Shown here: positions 24,575 through 33,851 of the stretch, one piece after another | How positions within the stretch are numbered: position 1 is the first letter of the stretch | Layout: each line of letters starts with the position of its first letter | Source: Pelagibius sp050330205 | Lineage (GTDB): Bacteria > Pseudomonadota > Alphaproteobacteria > Kiloniellales > Kiloniellaceae | Reading direction: 5' to 3' | Length of the DNA stretch: 64,000 bases | Assembly: GCA_050330205.1 (NCBI GenBank) | Contig: JBHJOA010000006.1 | Coordinates: forward strand, 1 to 64,000 | Program-made: the position numbers and the translations under genes | The notes under the pieces: generated by a model | Database searches by the model: none | The model's input: only the letters and a program-made list of their open reading frames with translations | What the model was told of the DNA's origin: nothing

Positions 24575-26052
24575 GCCTCGGACTGGAACGCGAGATCGTT
24601 GACAAGGCGACCTACGACCGCAACCTGGCGCGCTTCCGCGCGGCAGGGATCACGCTGCCGCGCCTCGGCGATCTGGCGGATCCGCCGGCACGTTTGGCGG
24701 AGAAGGCGACCGCACTGGCCAATGTCGACCCCGACGCGCCGGAGGTCGGCAACCTCTATCGCGTGCACTGGCACAATGCCGCGGACCGGCGCAGCCTCGC
24801 CGCTGTGCCGGATCACATCGTCCTGCCGCCGGAACTGACCGGCGTCGACGCGAAGATCGTCGTCGCTCTCGGCAGCCGCTTTCCGATGATCCAGGCCCAC
24901 AAGGTGCTGGCGGCCTACGCCTGCCTGGTTCCGCGGCTGCTGTCCGGCAAGTTCGACGCGGCGCGCCACCGCGCGGTCTGGCCCTCGACCGGCAACTACT
25001 GCCGCGGCGGCGTGGCGATCTCCCGCATTCTCGGCTGCCGCAGCGTCGCCGTGCTGCCGGCGGGCATGAGCGCCGAGCGCTTTCGCTGGCTGGAGCGCTG
25101 GGTGACCGAGCCCTCGGACATCGTCCGCACCCCTGGCACCGAAAGCAACGTGAAGGAGATCTACGACGCCTGCCACGACCTCGCTAGGGACCCGGAGAAC
25201 GTAATCCTCAACCAGTTCGCGGAGTTCGGGAACTACATCGCCCACCGCGCCGTCACCGGCCCCGCCCTCGCGCGCGTCTTCGCGGCGGTGAAGGGACAGG
25301 GAAACCTCAGGGCCCGCGCCTTCGTCTGCGCCTCCGGTTCGGCCGGCACCCTGGCCGCTGGCGATCACCTCAAGGCAGTGCTCGGCACCGACACCTGCGT
25401 GCTCGAGGCCGTGGAGTGCCCGACGCTGCTCTACAACGGCTACGGGGAGCACAACATCCAGGGTATTGGCGACAAACACGTGCCGCTCATCCACAACGTC
25501 ATGGGCACCGACTTCGTGATCGGCGTCTCTGACGCGGCCTCCGACAATCTCAACCTGCTGTTCAATACCACGGTGGGACGGCAGTTCCTCGCCACGCGCC
25601 TGGGTCTCGACCAGCAGGCATTGGCGTCGCTCGGCGATCTCGGCCTCTCTTCCATCGCCAACATCCTGGGCGCCATCAAGTACGCCCGCTACATGGATCT
25701 CGGACCCGACGACGCGGTGCTGACCGTGGCGACCGACGGCGCCGCCATGTACGAGACCGAACTGGGCCTAGCCGAGAAAAGGCTCGCGCCGCGGAACTTC
25801 GACGAACTGACGGCGGCCGAGGTGTTCGGCCGCTACCTCTACGGCACCGCCACCGACCATATGATCGAACTGGACCGCCGCGGGCGCGAGCGCATCTTCA
25901 ACCTCGGCTACTACACCTGGGTCGAACAGCAGGGTATCGCGCTGGCCGATTTCGATGTCCGGCGCGACCAGGCCTGGTGGGACGGCCTGATGGACCTCGT
26001 CCCGACCTGGGATGCCATGATCGACGACTTCAACGCCGCGGTGGCGGCCTGA
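24571..26052 (+). CDS. Fold-type-II PLP-dependent enzyme, unassigned
   Basis: About 493 residues, longer than typical cysteine-synthase relatives. Fold-type-II signatures: the probable PLP lysine in IQAHKVLAAYACL, the STGNYCRGGVAIS substrate loop followed by a VLPAGMSAERFRWLE motif, and the late CASGSAGTLAAGDHLK glycine-rich phosphate site. The C-terminal 150 residues form an extra domain with no obvious match. By position it should act on an amino acid released by the carbamoylases, as a lyase, dehydratase or racemase. It overlaps the nitrilase stop by four bases and is the last gene of the operon. Confidence 0.7.
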   Translation: MSLGLEREIVDKATYDRNLARFRAAGITLPRLGDLADPPARLAEKATALANVDPDAPEVGNLYRVHWHNAADRRSLAAVPDHIVLPPELTGVDAKIVVALGSRFPMIQAHKVLAAYACLVPRLLSGKFDAARHRAVWPSTGNYCRGGVAISRILGCRSVAVLPAGMSAERFRWLERWVTEPSDIVRTPGTESNVKEIYDACHDLARDPENVILNQFAEFGNYIAHRAVTGPALARVFAAVKGQGNLRARAFVCASGSAGTLAAGDHLKAVLGTDTCVLEAVECPTLLYNGYGEHNIQGIGDKHVPLIHNVMGTDFVIGVSDAASDNLNLLFNTTVGRQFLATRLGLDQQALASLGDLGLSSIANILGAIKYARYMDLGPDDAVLTVATDGAAMYETELGLAEKRLAPRNFDELTAAEVFGRYLYGTATDHMIELDRRGRERIFNLGYYTWVEQQGIALADFDVRRDQAWWDGLMDLVPTWDAMIDDFNAAVAA

Positions 26053-26284
26053 GGCCCTACGAGCAGTACGTGGCTGAGCAGCACCGCGTCTATGTCGACA
26101 AAGCGTAGGACATCGGCAGGTTGCGTCCATGCGGCTGCTGGTCTTTGCAGCAGACCTTTGGATCACGGAATGGTGAAGCTCGGCACCTGGGACATTGGGC
26201 CTGCGCGCAGTTGTGCGTGACGCCTTGGCGGCGGGCGTTAGAATCCGACTGCGCAAGACGCCAACGGAACCCTGGGGGAACACC

Positions 26285-27445
26285 ATGAGCGACAGCGGAG
26301 ACGGCACGGCCCGGCCGAGACGGCGGGCCATCGTCCTCATTCCCGGCATGAAGCGGGAGGAGCGGTTCCACCGCCGGGACATCCTGGTCGCCAATCTGGA
26401 AACCGTGGAACGGCATCCCCTGACGCGCGGCGAAGAGATCTCCGTGGGCGGCGAGAGCGGCCAGCGTCTCGTCCTGGCTCCGCTGCGCGCCGCCGACGGC
26501 AGCCTGCGGCCGCCACCGCTGGCCAGCGTCGACGTCTTCGAGGCCTACTGGGCCGACATGATCCCCGAGCAGGGCGAGCAGCCGCCCTGGACGAAGCTGC
26601 TGCAGGGGCTGGAACTGGTCGGCTACTGGGTGTGCAGTCCGCGCACCTGGCGGGCCGTCGCCGCGTCGACGCGCAGCGGCTCCTTCCTCATCGCCTTCGG
26701 CCTGCTCATCGGCGGCCTGACCCTGATCGCCTGGTACCTCATGCTGGCGGTTCTCGTCGGCCAGGCCGTGGCGCCCGGCGGGGCGGTGCCGGAGGAACTG
26801 GCAGGTATCCCGCTGGTCAGCGACCTCGTGCGCCTCTTCGGATTGGCGACCGGATGGATCGCGACGCATGTTTGGTGGGCGGTGCTGCCGTTCCTCCTGG
26901 CCATGCTTCAGGTCGACGCCCTGGTGCTGCTGGCGCGCTTTATCAAGGACTACTTCGAGAACCGCGAGGACGAGAGCGGCGTCGGCCTGCGCGATCGCCT
27001 GCGTCGGCGCATCGCTACAACGGTCGAGCACGTGCTGGCCGCCGACTACGACGAGGTGGTGGTGCTGGCGCACTCCTTCGGCACGGTCATCGCCACCGAC
27101 ATCCTGGCCGACTGGCCGCACGAGGCCGACTTGAAGCGGCTCTCGCTGGTTTCCCTCGGCTCTCCCATCACGGTGCTGCGCTATCGTTCCGCGTGGCTGG
27201 AGAACGAGCGGCGGGAAGTGCTGAAATCGCGGCGCTTGGCCGCCTGGGTCGACTATTTCTCGCCGAGCGACTGGCTGTGTGGCGCAGTTACCGGCCACCG
27301 CGACAGCTACGGCGAGGCCATGAGCCGCAAGCTGGACTTCGAGGCGCCCTGGCCGCAGAAGCTCTCCGGCCAGACTCACCTGCTCTACTACCGCGATCCG
27401 CGGGTGCTGGAGCAGCTGGCCGCGCCGCTGGCGGCGGAAAGCTGA
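26285..27445 (+). CDS. Membrane-associated alpha/beta hydrolase, lipase-like
   Basis: About 386 residues. The protein starts with a strand-loop resembling an oxyanion region (VLIPGMKREERF), then has two hydrophobic segments near residues 137-165 and 190-225 that should anchor it in the membrane. The C-terminal part carries the nucleophile elbow VVLAHSFGTVIATDIL and a strand SLGSPITVLRYR, as in large lipase-like proteins that act on phospholipid or acyl substrates. The start at 26285 has GGGGGAA upstream, and TAGAAT at 26239-26244 is a possible -10 box. It converges on the TPR gene. Function beyond hydrolase is unknown. Confidence 0.65.
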   Translation: MSDSGDGTARPRRRAIVLIPGMKREERFHRRDILVANLETVERHPLTRGEEISVGGESGQRLVLAPLRAADGSLRPPPLASVDVFEAYWADMIPEQGEQPPWTKLLQGLELVGYWVCSPRTWRAVAASTRSGSFLIAFGLLIGGLTLIAWYLMLAVLVGQAVAPGGAVPEELAGIPLVSDLVRLFGLATGWIATHVWWAVLPFLLAMLQVDALVLLARFIKDYFENREDESGVGLRDRLRRRIATTVEHVLAADYDEVVVLAHSFGTVIATDILADWPHEADLKRLSLVSLGSPITVLRYRSAWLENERREVLKSRRLAAWVDYFSPSDWLCGAVTGHRDSYGEAMSRKLDFEAPWPQKLSGQTHLLYYRDPRVLEQLAAPLAAES

Positions 27446-27451
27446 GGTCGC

Positions 27452-29671
27452 CTACTGCGACACAGTCCGGGCGCAGTAGCGCAGCGACAGCGCCATGCTG
27501 CCTTGGCCGATCAACTCGCTGCAGGTGCTGAGGGCCATGCGCTGGCGCTCGTCCCCCTTCAGCATCTCCAGCGCGCGATCGAGGTCGCGCCGCGCGGCGT
27601 CGGCCTCGTTGAGCTGGGCGTAGGCAAGGCCGCGCGACCACAGCGCCCAGGCGGCATCGGCTTCGAGGCGCAGGCCCTGACTGTAGTCCTCGATGGCGAG
27701 CCGGTATTCGCCCATGTCGTAGTGCACGTCGCCCCTCGCGAAGAACACGTCGGCATCGTCCGGCTGCAGCTTGGCGGCCTGGTTGAAGTCCGCCAGCGCC
27801 TCGGCCAGGCTGCGCAGCTCGTGGTAGGCGAGGCCGCGGTTGTGGTAGGCGGGGAAGTAGTTCCGGTCGCGCTCGATGGCGGCTGAATAGTCGACGATGG
27901 CGGCCGTGAAGTCGCCGCTGTCCGCCAGCGCGAGGCCGCGGTTGTTGAGTGGCCAGGGGCTCTTCGGCGACAGCATGACGGCGCGGTCGAAGTCGGCCAG
28001 GGCCTCGCTGAACAGCTTCTTCCTGGCAAGGATCTGGCCGCGGTAGACGAAGGCGTCGCTGTAGTCGGGATCGATCTCGATGGCGGTGCCGAGATCAACC
28101 AGCGCCGCGTCGGCGCGCGCCAGGGCTGCCAGGGCGCGTGCGCGCTGCAGCAGGAAGGCGCTGTCGGCCGCGTCTATGGCGATTGCCCGTTCGTAGCTGG
28201 CGAGCGCCTGTTCGTAGTCGCCGAGCAGGAAGTGCGCGTTGCCGAGACGGTAATGCGCGACGTCGTAGTCGGGTGACTCCGCCACCGCAATTTCCAGCAC
28301 GGGGACGGCTTCGCGAGGGCGGTCGAGATCCATGAGGACGCGGCCCTTTTGTATCAGGGCCCAGACCATGTTCGGCTCGGCCTCCAGTGCGCGGTCATAG
28401 TCGTCCAGCGCAGCCGCGTAGCCGCGCCGGTTGTGGTGCACCAGGCCGCGGGCGACGTAGCTCTCGCTGTCACCCGGACTGAGCACCAGGGCGCGCTCGA
28501 AGTCGGCCATCGCCGCCTCGGCGTTGCCGAGGAAATAGTGCGTACGGCCGCGCATGTAGACCGAGGCGGTATCCTGCGGCAACACGCGTACCGCGGCATC
28601 GAAGTCGGCCAGCGCCGCCTCCAGTTCGTCGCTGCGGAATCGGGCCAGGCCGCGGTTGAACAGTGCGGCGCCGTATTGCGGGTCGATGGTCAGCGCTTCG
28701 CTGAACAGCGGAATGGATTCGGCATAGCGCCGCCGTTCGAGCAGGCTGTTGCCGAGGTTGTTGTAGGCCCATGTATTGTTCGGGGCGATCTCGAGCGCGC
28801 GCCGGAAGTCGGCGTCGGCGGCCTCGTAGTCCCCCAGTTCCATGCGCAGGATGCCACGGCGCACGTGATTGCCGGACACCTCGGGGTCGAGGCGCAGGGC
28901 GGCCTCGATGTCGTCGAGAGCGGCGTCGAGACGCCCGAGCGCGAGCAGGGCGTCGCTGCGGTGACTGTAGCCGGCGGACTCCCGCGGCTCCAGTTCGATC
29001 ATCTCCCGGTAGTCGGCGAGGGCGCGCTCGGCTTTGTCCAGTTCCAGGTAGGCATCGCCGCGGCCGAGGAACGACCAGCCGTCGAAGGGATTCAGTTCGA
29101 TGGCCCTGTCGAAATCGGCAACGGCCTCCTCGAAGCGGCCCAACTCGGCGTAGCTGTGCGCGCGGTAGTAGTGGCCGTCGGCGGACTTGCGGTCGAGGGT
29201 GATGTTACGTCCGAGCGCCACTACTGCGTCTTGCAGGCGGTCGAGCTTGTAAAGCGCGACGCCGCGGTGGTAGTGGGCCACCGCGCTTTCCGGGTTCAGG
29301 GCCGCGGCGCGCTCGAAGGTGCCGAGCGCTCTCTCGAGGTCGTCGCTGTGCAGCTGCGCGCGCCCGAGCGAGATCAGGATATCGAAATCCGGCCCGCCGA
29401 GATCGAGCGCGCTTTCGAAATCGGCGATGGCGAGGTCGGGGCGGTCGAGCGCGAACTGGGCGAGCCCGCGCTGCGCCAGCGCCTTGACACGTTGCCCCGA
29501 GGTCAGGGACTCGAGAACCAGGCAGTCGTCGAGCCGCGTCACGGCGATGTTGTTGAGGTCCATCGCCAGCGCGCCGGCGCCCTCGGCGCAGATCTCCGGC
29601 GTGCCGGCGCGCGCCGGCAGCGCGGCGGCGGCAACGATCGCCGCGACGGCGACGAGGCGAAGGGCAGACAT
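27452..29671 (-). CDS. Large exported tetratricopeptide-repeat protein
   Basis: About 739 residues. A signal peptide (hydrophobic segment ending PARAG) is followed by nearly continuous 34-residue TPR units, about 19-20 of them, with the usual W-LG-Y-A-P pattern often written A-xx-DF-xx-A-xx-L-P or D-Y-S-AI-E-D. Such arrays are protein-binding scaffolds, usually periplasmic or outer-membrane associated when exported. No enzymatic domain is seen. AGAGGA precedes the ATG at 29671. No partner gene is obvious nearby. Confidence 0.85.
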   Translation of the reverse strand: MSALRLVAVAAIVAAAALPARAGTPEICAEGAGALAMDLNNIAVTRLDDCLVLESLTSGQRVKALAQRGLAQFALDRPDLAIADFESALDLGGPDFDILISLGRAQLHSDDLERALGTFERAAALNPESAVAHYHRGVALYKLDRLQDAVVALGRNITLDRKSADGHYYRAHSYAELGRFEEAVADFDRAIELNPFDGWSFLGRGDAYLELDKAERALADYREMIELEPRESAGYSHRSDALLALGRLDAALDDIEAALRLDPEVSGNHVRRGILRMELGDYEAADADFRRALEIAPNNTWAYNNLGNSLLERRRYAESIPLFSEALTIDPQYGAALFNRGLARFRSDELEAALADFDAAVRVLPQDTASVYMRGRTHYFLGNAEAAMADFERALVLSPGDSESYVARGLVHHNRRGYAAALDDYDRALEAEPNMVWALIQKGRVLMDLDRPREAVPVLEIAVAESPDYDVAHYRLGNAHFLLGDYEQALASYERAIAIDAADSAFLLQRARALAALARADAALVDLGTAIEIDPDYSDAFVYRGQILARKKLFSEALADFDRAVMLSPKSPWPLNNRGLALADSGDFTAAIVDYSAAIERDRNYFPAYHNRGLAYHELRSLAEALADFNQAAKLQPDDADVFFARGDVHYDMGEYRLAIEDYSQGLRLEADAAWALWSRGLAYAQLNEADAARRDLDRALEMLKGDERQRMALSTCSELIGQGSMALSLRYCARTVSQ

Positions 29672-29843
29672 CGTCCTCTGGCTTCCCTGTTGAACCAACC
29701 CTGCGATGCGACGGCCTTTGCGGCTTGCCGCCTTTTCTATCGCGGGACCATTCTATCTGGGATTGCAGGAAACGCCAACGCCGCCGGGCCCGCGCGGAGC
29801 GATTCCGCCGGGCCTGGGGGCTGCCTTGGGGGACGATGGTTAA

Positions 29844-29865
29844 GGGGCAGCCCGGAGGCTGCCCC
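29844..29865 (-). terminator. Hairpin after the DEAD-box helicase gene
   Basis: A nine-base-pair perfect stem (GGGGCAGCC with GGCTGCCCC) around a four-base loop lies nine bases beyond the helicase stop. On the helicase strand it is followed by TTAACC, a weak T-tract, so it is a plausible but imperfect intrinsic terminator. Confidence 0.55.
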
Positions 29866-29873
29866 GAGAAGGT

Positions 29874-31337
29874 TCAGGCGGCGGTGGAGCGGCCCTGGCC
29901 GGCGCCGCGACGGCCGCTGCCGGCCGTCTTGCCGCCCTGGGGACGGCGGCCCTTGAAGGGGCGCTGGCCACCGTTGCCCTTGCCGATACCGGGCTTTTCG
30001 CCACCGGCGCCGCGGCCGGACTCGAGGCCCTTGTAGCTGCGCTTCTTCTGCTCGCCCTGCGTGGCCCGGCCGTTGCCTCCACCTGCCTTCGCAGGGCCGC
30101 TGCGGTCACGGTTGCGGCCGCGGTTCTGGCCGCGCCCCTGGGACGGGCGCCGCGCCGCGTAGTCGTCATTGGCCGGCGCTTCGCCGATCACTTCGAGGCG
30201 CTGCCGCGTCAGGCGCTCGATGTCGCGCAGGTAGGCCCGCTCCTCTGCGTCGCAGAAGGAGATCGCCGCGCCGCCGGCGCCGGCCCGCGCGGTGCGGCCG
30301 ATGCGGTGCACGTAGCTCTCCGGCTCGTTGGGCAGCTCGTAGTTGATGACGTGGGTGATGCCCGGCACGTCGATGCCGCGCGCGGCGATGTCGGTGGCGA
30401 CCAGCACCCGGGCGCGGCCCGAGCGGAAGGCGTCGAGCGCGCGCTGGCGCGCGTTCTGCGACTTGTTGCCGTGGATGGCGTCGGCGGAGATGCCGGCCTT
30501 GTCGAGCTGCTCGGCGACGCGGTTGGCGCGGTGCTTGGTACGGGTGAAGATGATGACGCGGCCGAAGGCGGGATCGCGCAGCAGGTTTTCCAGCAGCACG
30601 CGCTTGTCGGCCGTGGAGACGTGGTAGACCGACTGCTCGATGCGTTCGACGGCGATCTTCTGCGGCGTAACCTCGACGCGCACGGGATTGTGCAGCATCT
30701 CGGCGGCGAGCTTGGCGACCTCCGCCGGCATGGTGGCGGAGAACAGCAGCGAGTGGCGGCGCGCCGGCAGGGCGGCGACGATCTTACGCACGTCGCGGAT
30801 GAAGCCCATGTCCAGCATGCGGTCGGCCTCGTCGAGGACGAGGTGACTGACCTGGTCGAGGCGGATGTGGCGCTGGTTCAGCAGGTCCATCAGCCGGCCG
30901 GGCGTGGCGATGAGGATATCGACGCCGCGCGAGAGCGCGCGCACCTGCGGGCCCTGGGAGACGCCGCCGAGGATGACGGCGTGGCGCAGGCGCAGGTTTC
31001 GGCCGTAGGTCTTGAAAGAGTCGCCGATCTGCACGGCGAGCTCGCGGGTCGGCGCCAGGATCAGCGCGCGCACCGATTTCGGCGCGGGGTTGGTCTTCAC
31101 CTCGGCGAGCTGCTGCAGGATCGGCAGCGCGAAGGCCGCGGTCTTGCCGGTGCCGGTCTGCGCCAGGCCCAGCATGTCGCGGCCCTGCAGCAGGGCCGGG
31201 ATGGCCTGCGCCTGGATCGGTGTCGGGGTGGTGTAGTTGGCCGCGGTAAGGGCACGCAGCAGGGGCTCGGCGAGGCCGAGATCTCCGAAGGCCGGGGTCT
31301 GAGTCTGGCTATCGGCAATAGGGGTACTGGTATTCAC
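29874..31337 (-). CDS. DEAD-box ATP-dependent RNA helicase (RhlE-like)
   Basis: About 487 residues. All core motifs are present in order: the Q motif (TPIQAQAIP), Walker A AQTGTGKT, PTRELA, GG, TPGR, Walker B DEAD, SAT, then IIFTRTK, VATDIAARGID and HRIGRTARAG. The last 110 residues are a glycine- and arginine-rich basic tail (RGQNRGRNRDRS-like), expected to bind RNA. It unwinds short RNA duplexes in ribosome assembly or RNA decay. I chose the GTG at 31337 with AAGGA upstream; the longer frame adds non-conserved sequence. The long 5' region could fit cold-shock type regulation, but nothing specific is seen. Confidence 0.9.
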   Translation of the reverse strand: MNTSTPIADSQTQTPAFGDLGLAEPLLRALTAANYTTPTPIQAQAIPALLQGRDMLGLAQTGTGKTAAFALPILQQLAEVKTNPAPKSVRALILAPTRELAVQIGDSFKTYGRNLRLRHAVILGGVSQGPQVRALSRGVDILIATPGRLMDLLNQRHIRLDQVSHLVLDEADRMLDMGFIRDVRKIVAALPARRHSLLFSATMPAEVAKLAAEMLHNPVRVEVTPQKIAVERIEQSVYHVSTADKRVLLENLLRDPAFGRVIIFTRTKHRANRVAEQLDKAGISADAIHGNKSQNARQRALDAFRSGRARVLVATDIAARGIDVPGITHVINYELPNEPESYVHRIGRTARAGAGGAAISFCDAEERAYLRDIERLTRQRLEVIGEAPANDDYAARRPSQGRGQNRGRNRDRSGPAKAGGGNGRATQGEQKKRSYKGLESGRGAGGEKPGIGKGNGGQRPFKGRRPQGGKTAGSGRRGAGQGRSTAA

Positions 31338-31587
31338 GAACAGAGTCCTTCTGCGCCGGGCGTGCCTGTCGTTCGGGCAGGCGAAAACGCCGGTGAGCGC
31401 GTTACCGTCATCCACGCGCACCTGGAGCAAACGGAATTTGTTGGGAATGAAGGGTCTCGGGATGAGGGGCAACTCCGCCCCGGATTTCCAAGGAGGAAGG
31501 CAGCCCTTCGCGCGATCACGAGACGCCGATGGCCGCTAGATGCGCCTTTCCAGGACTAAAGTCAAGGAGAGTTATGTTGCATTGCAC

Positions 31588-32535
31588 CTAAATAGCTGGA
31601 GGCGCCTTGGAAACTGCCGTTTTTAGGGCTTGGCGACGGCGCCGCGGCAGGTTGATGGCGGCGACGCCGAGGATGACCGCAGCCAAACCGAAGCCCACTG
31701 CCGGGCGGAAGCTCTCGCCGAGCAGCAGGATGCCGAGGAGCACGCTGACCCCGGCGCGCAGATAGGCTTGGCTGGCCACGCCCATGGAGCCCAGGGTGCG
31801 CACCAGGCGGAAATAGAGCAGCAAGGCGAGAGCGGTGCAGAACACCGACAGCGTTGCCGCCGCGAGCAGCGGGAGAGCCGCTGGCCGCAGGATCCAGGGC
31901 CGATCGATGACGAGGGCGGCCGGCAGCATCACGGCGGTGGCGCAGAGCATCACGGCGGCGGCGGTGACGGTCGGCGGCAGGTGTCCGAAGCGCTTGCCGT
32001 TGATGGCCGCGCAGCCATAGAGGAAGGCGCCGAGCAGCACCGCAAGCTGGGCCGCGACCTGCTGGCCGAGTCCGGCCAGAACGTCGACGCCTAGGATAAG
32101 GGCCACGCCGGCGACACCGAGCAAGGCGCCGGCAAGCTTTAGTGGCGTCAGCGCCTCGTGGCGCGTGACCAGCAGGGTGATGAAGAAGACGAAGACCGGC
32201 GAGGTGGAATTGAGTACGCCAGCCAGCCCACTGTCGACGAACTGCTGGCCCCAGGCCAAGAGGGTCCAGGCCGCCGTGGCGTTGAGCAGGGATTGCGCGA
32301 ACAACCGGCGCCAAGTGGCTCTATCGTGCGGCAGGCGGTGTCCCTGCCAGCGCACCACGGCCAGCAGCAGGAGTGCCGCGAGGCTCACCCTGACGGCGAT
32401 CAGCGTGACCGGCGGCAGCCCGTCCAGCGCCACGCGGATCAGCAGGTAGGACGATCCCCACAGCAGGGCCAGCAGGCCGAGCAGCAGGAATTCGGGCAGC
32501 AGGGCTGCGTGGGACTCGGTCCTTGTCGGGGGCAT
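31588..32535 (-). CDS. EamA/DMT-family transporter
   Basis: A 315-residue protein with ten predicted membrane helices arranged as two EamA repeats. The first starts with LLALLWGSSYLLIRVAL and the second has LAVLLGAFLYGCAAINGKR. These exporters move amino acids, metabolites or drugs outward. The substrate is unknown. It is leftward and divergent from a membrane protein of unknown function. It is one of three EamA transporters in this window, the others being near 40.4 and 47.1 kb. Confidence 0.88.
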   Translation of the reverse strand: MPPTRTESHAALLPEFLLLGLLALLWGSSYLLIRVALDGLPPVTLIAVRVSLAALLLLAVVRWQGHRLPHDRATWRRLFAQSLLNATAAWTLLAWGQQFVDSGLAGVLNSTSPVFVFFITLLVTRHEALTPLKLAGALLGVAGVALILGVDVLAGLGQQVAAQLAVLLGAFLYGCAAINGKRFGHLPPTVTAAAVMLCATAVMLPAALVIDRPWILRPAALPLLAAATLSVFCTALALLLYFRLVRTLGSMGVASQAYLRAGVSVLLGILLLGESFRPAVGFGLAAVILGVAAINLPRRRRQALKTAVSKAPPAI

Positions 32536-32804
32536 GGTCGGATGTGGCCTGGCTGGAGGTCGGGATTCTTCCCGGCGGCGACAGAAAGGCTAAATCCTTG
32601 CCGGAGCGCAGTGTTTCGCTTGCTGTCGAAGTGTTCCTGTTTTCAAACGGCCGTGCCGGCTATCCTTTCGGGAGCCCGCGCTACGACCAAAGATCGCGTA
32701 TGCCTCGGCCGGAATTCCGTCGGTCTCCGCTGCATATCTACTTAGATTTGGAGTATTATTCCCGGCGGAGTCGGGATTTAGTCCCGCTGCGGAGCTTGCG
32801 GACG

Positions 32805-33542
32805 ATGGAATTGCTGTTCAAGGACTTCAGGACATTTGTCTTTGCCAGGGCGGGGCAATTCCTGGAGGACTTCATCGACTTTATCTCCGGCCCGAAGACC
32901 TTCCTGCGGGCGGCCTCGGTCTATTCGTCGGAGAACCTCGCCCGCGCCTTCTCCTTCTTCCTGATCCTCTACACCCTGGTCAACCTGCTCTTCGTCTTCT
33001 TCATCCCGCCGGACATCGGGATCGAGAGGCTTGCCGTCTTCAATATCGTCTACACCATCGTCTTCTTCACCCTCTGCCTGCTGATCCTGCAGGTCTCCTG
33101 GCTGGTCGTCGGTGCGCGGCCGCCGCTCAGGCGCATGCTTCTCGCCTTTCTCTTCTTCAGCGGCATCGGCGTCCTCATCCAGATGCTGCTGCTGGTCGCC
33201 TGGGTGATGATCGCCCACCCCTTGGATCAGACACTCGCTGCGATCAGTCACCTGGATAAGCTGACCGTAGAAGACCCCTACGCTGCGGACGACTTCATGG
33301 AGGCCAATCCAGGCTTGATGCTGCAGATCTCCCTGCTGGTGGCCGCCTTTGTCGTCTATCTGATGATCGACCTGGCCTGGGTCGTCGCGGTCTGGGGAGC
33401 CTTCCGAGAACTGGCGGGGACAGGCAGGCTTCGCTCTGCCGTGGCGCTCACACTGTTTTTCACGCTTGCGCTGCTGCTATTCTTCTTCTCGATCTTCTTC
33501 ATCGAGGTCTTCGCCCCGGGGATGGCGGCGGCGCCATCGTAG
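32805..33542 (+). CDS. Integral membrane protein, unknown function (Yip1-like topology)
   Basis: About 245 residues. An amphipathic N-terminus (FKDFRTFVFARAGQFLEDFIDFISGPKTFL) is followed by five hydrophobic helices (about residues 45-62, 75-95, 108-135, 170-195 and 205-230). The N-terminal arrangement recalls Yip1-domain proteins, but no signature allows a firm assignment. The start at 32805 is chosen at the MELLFKDF segment, with GGAG about 12 bases upstream; the open frame before it is not protein-like. A CGGGA-N5-TCCCG hairpin lies directly before the ribosome site. Confidence 0.6.
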   Translation: MELLFKDFRTFVFARAGQFLEDFIDFISGPKTFLRAASVYSSENLARAFSFFLILYTLVNLLFVFFIPPDIGIERLAVFNIVYTIVFFTLCLLILQVSWLVVGARPPLRRMLLAFLFFSGIGVLIQMLLLVAWVMIAHPLDQTLAAISHLDKLTVEDPYAADDFMEANPGLMLQISLLVAAFVVYLMIDLAWVVAVWGAFRELAGTGRLRSAVALTLFFTLALLLFFFSIFFIEVFAPGMAAAPS

Positions 33543-33606
33543 TGGGGCATCGTCGAGAGCGAATTCTGCTACGATTGAAACGCCGCGACAGTCCTGGAGG
33601 GTTTCC

Positions 33607-33843
33607 ATGGCCGAAGAACACGAACCGTTGATTCTCGATCTCGTGGAGTGGGTGGCCCGGCAGCCGCGCCGCTACGTCGAGGTGATGGAGGCCTGGCGCA
33701 CCTCCTGCCCGCGCCTGCCGGTGTGGGAGGACGCCGTTGAGCGCGGCCTCGTCGAGCGCTGCGCCGATGCGATGGTGAGCGCCACCCCGGCAGGCGTCGC
33801 CTACCTCGAGCGCCACGGCCGCCGGCCGAAGGTTGCCGTGTAG
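33607..33843 (+). CDS. Small conserved hypothetical protein
   Basis: A 78-residue soluble protein. The sequence (WVARQPRRYVEVMEAWRTSC, LPVWEDAVERGLV, then VSATPAGVAYLE) has the look of a small winged-helix domain and resembles short proteins that recur in alphaproteobacteria next to unrelated genes. There is no catalytic motif. The ATG at 33607 has a very good GGAGG at the right distance. It converges on the DUF2189 gene, with eight bases between stops. Confidence 0.65.
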   Translation: MAEEHEPLILDLVEWVARQPRRYVEVMEAWRTSCPRLPVWEDAVERGLVERCADAMVSATPAGVAYLERHGRRPKVAV

Positions 33844-33851
33844 CGGCCTTT

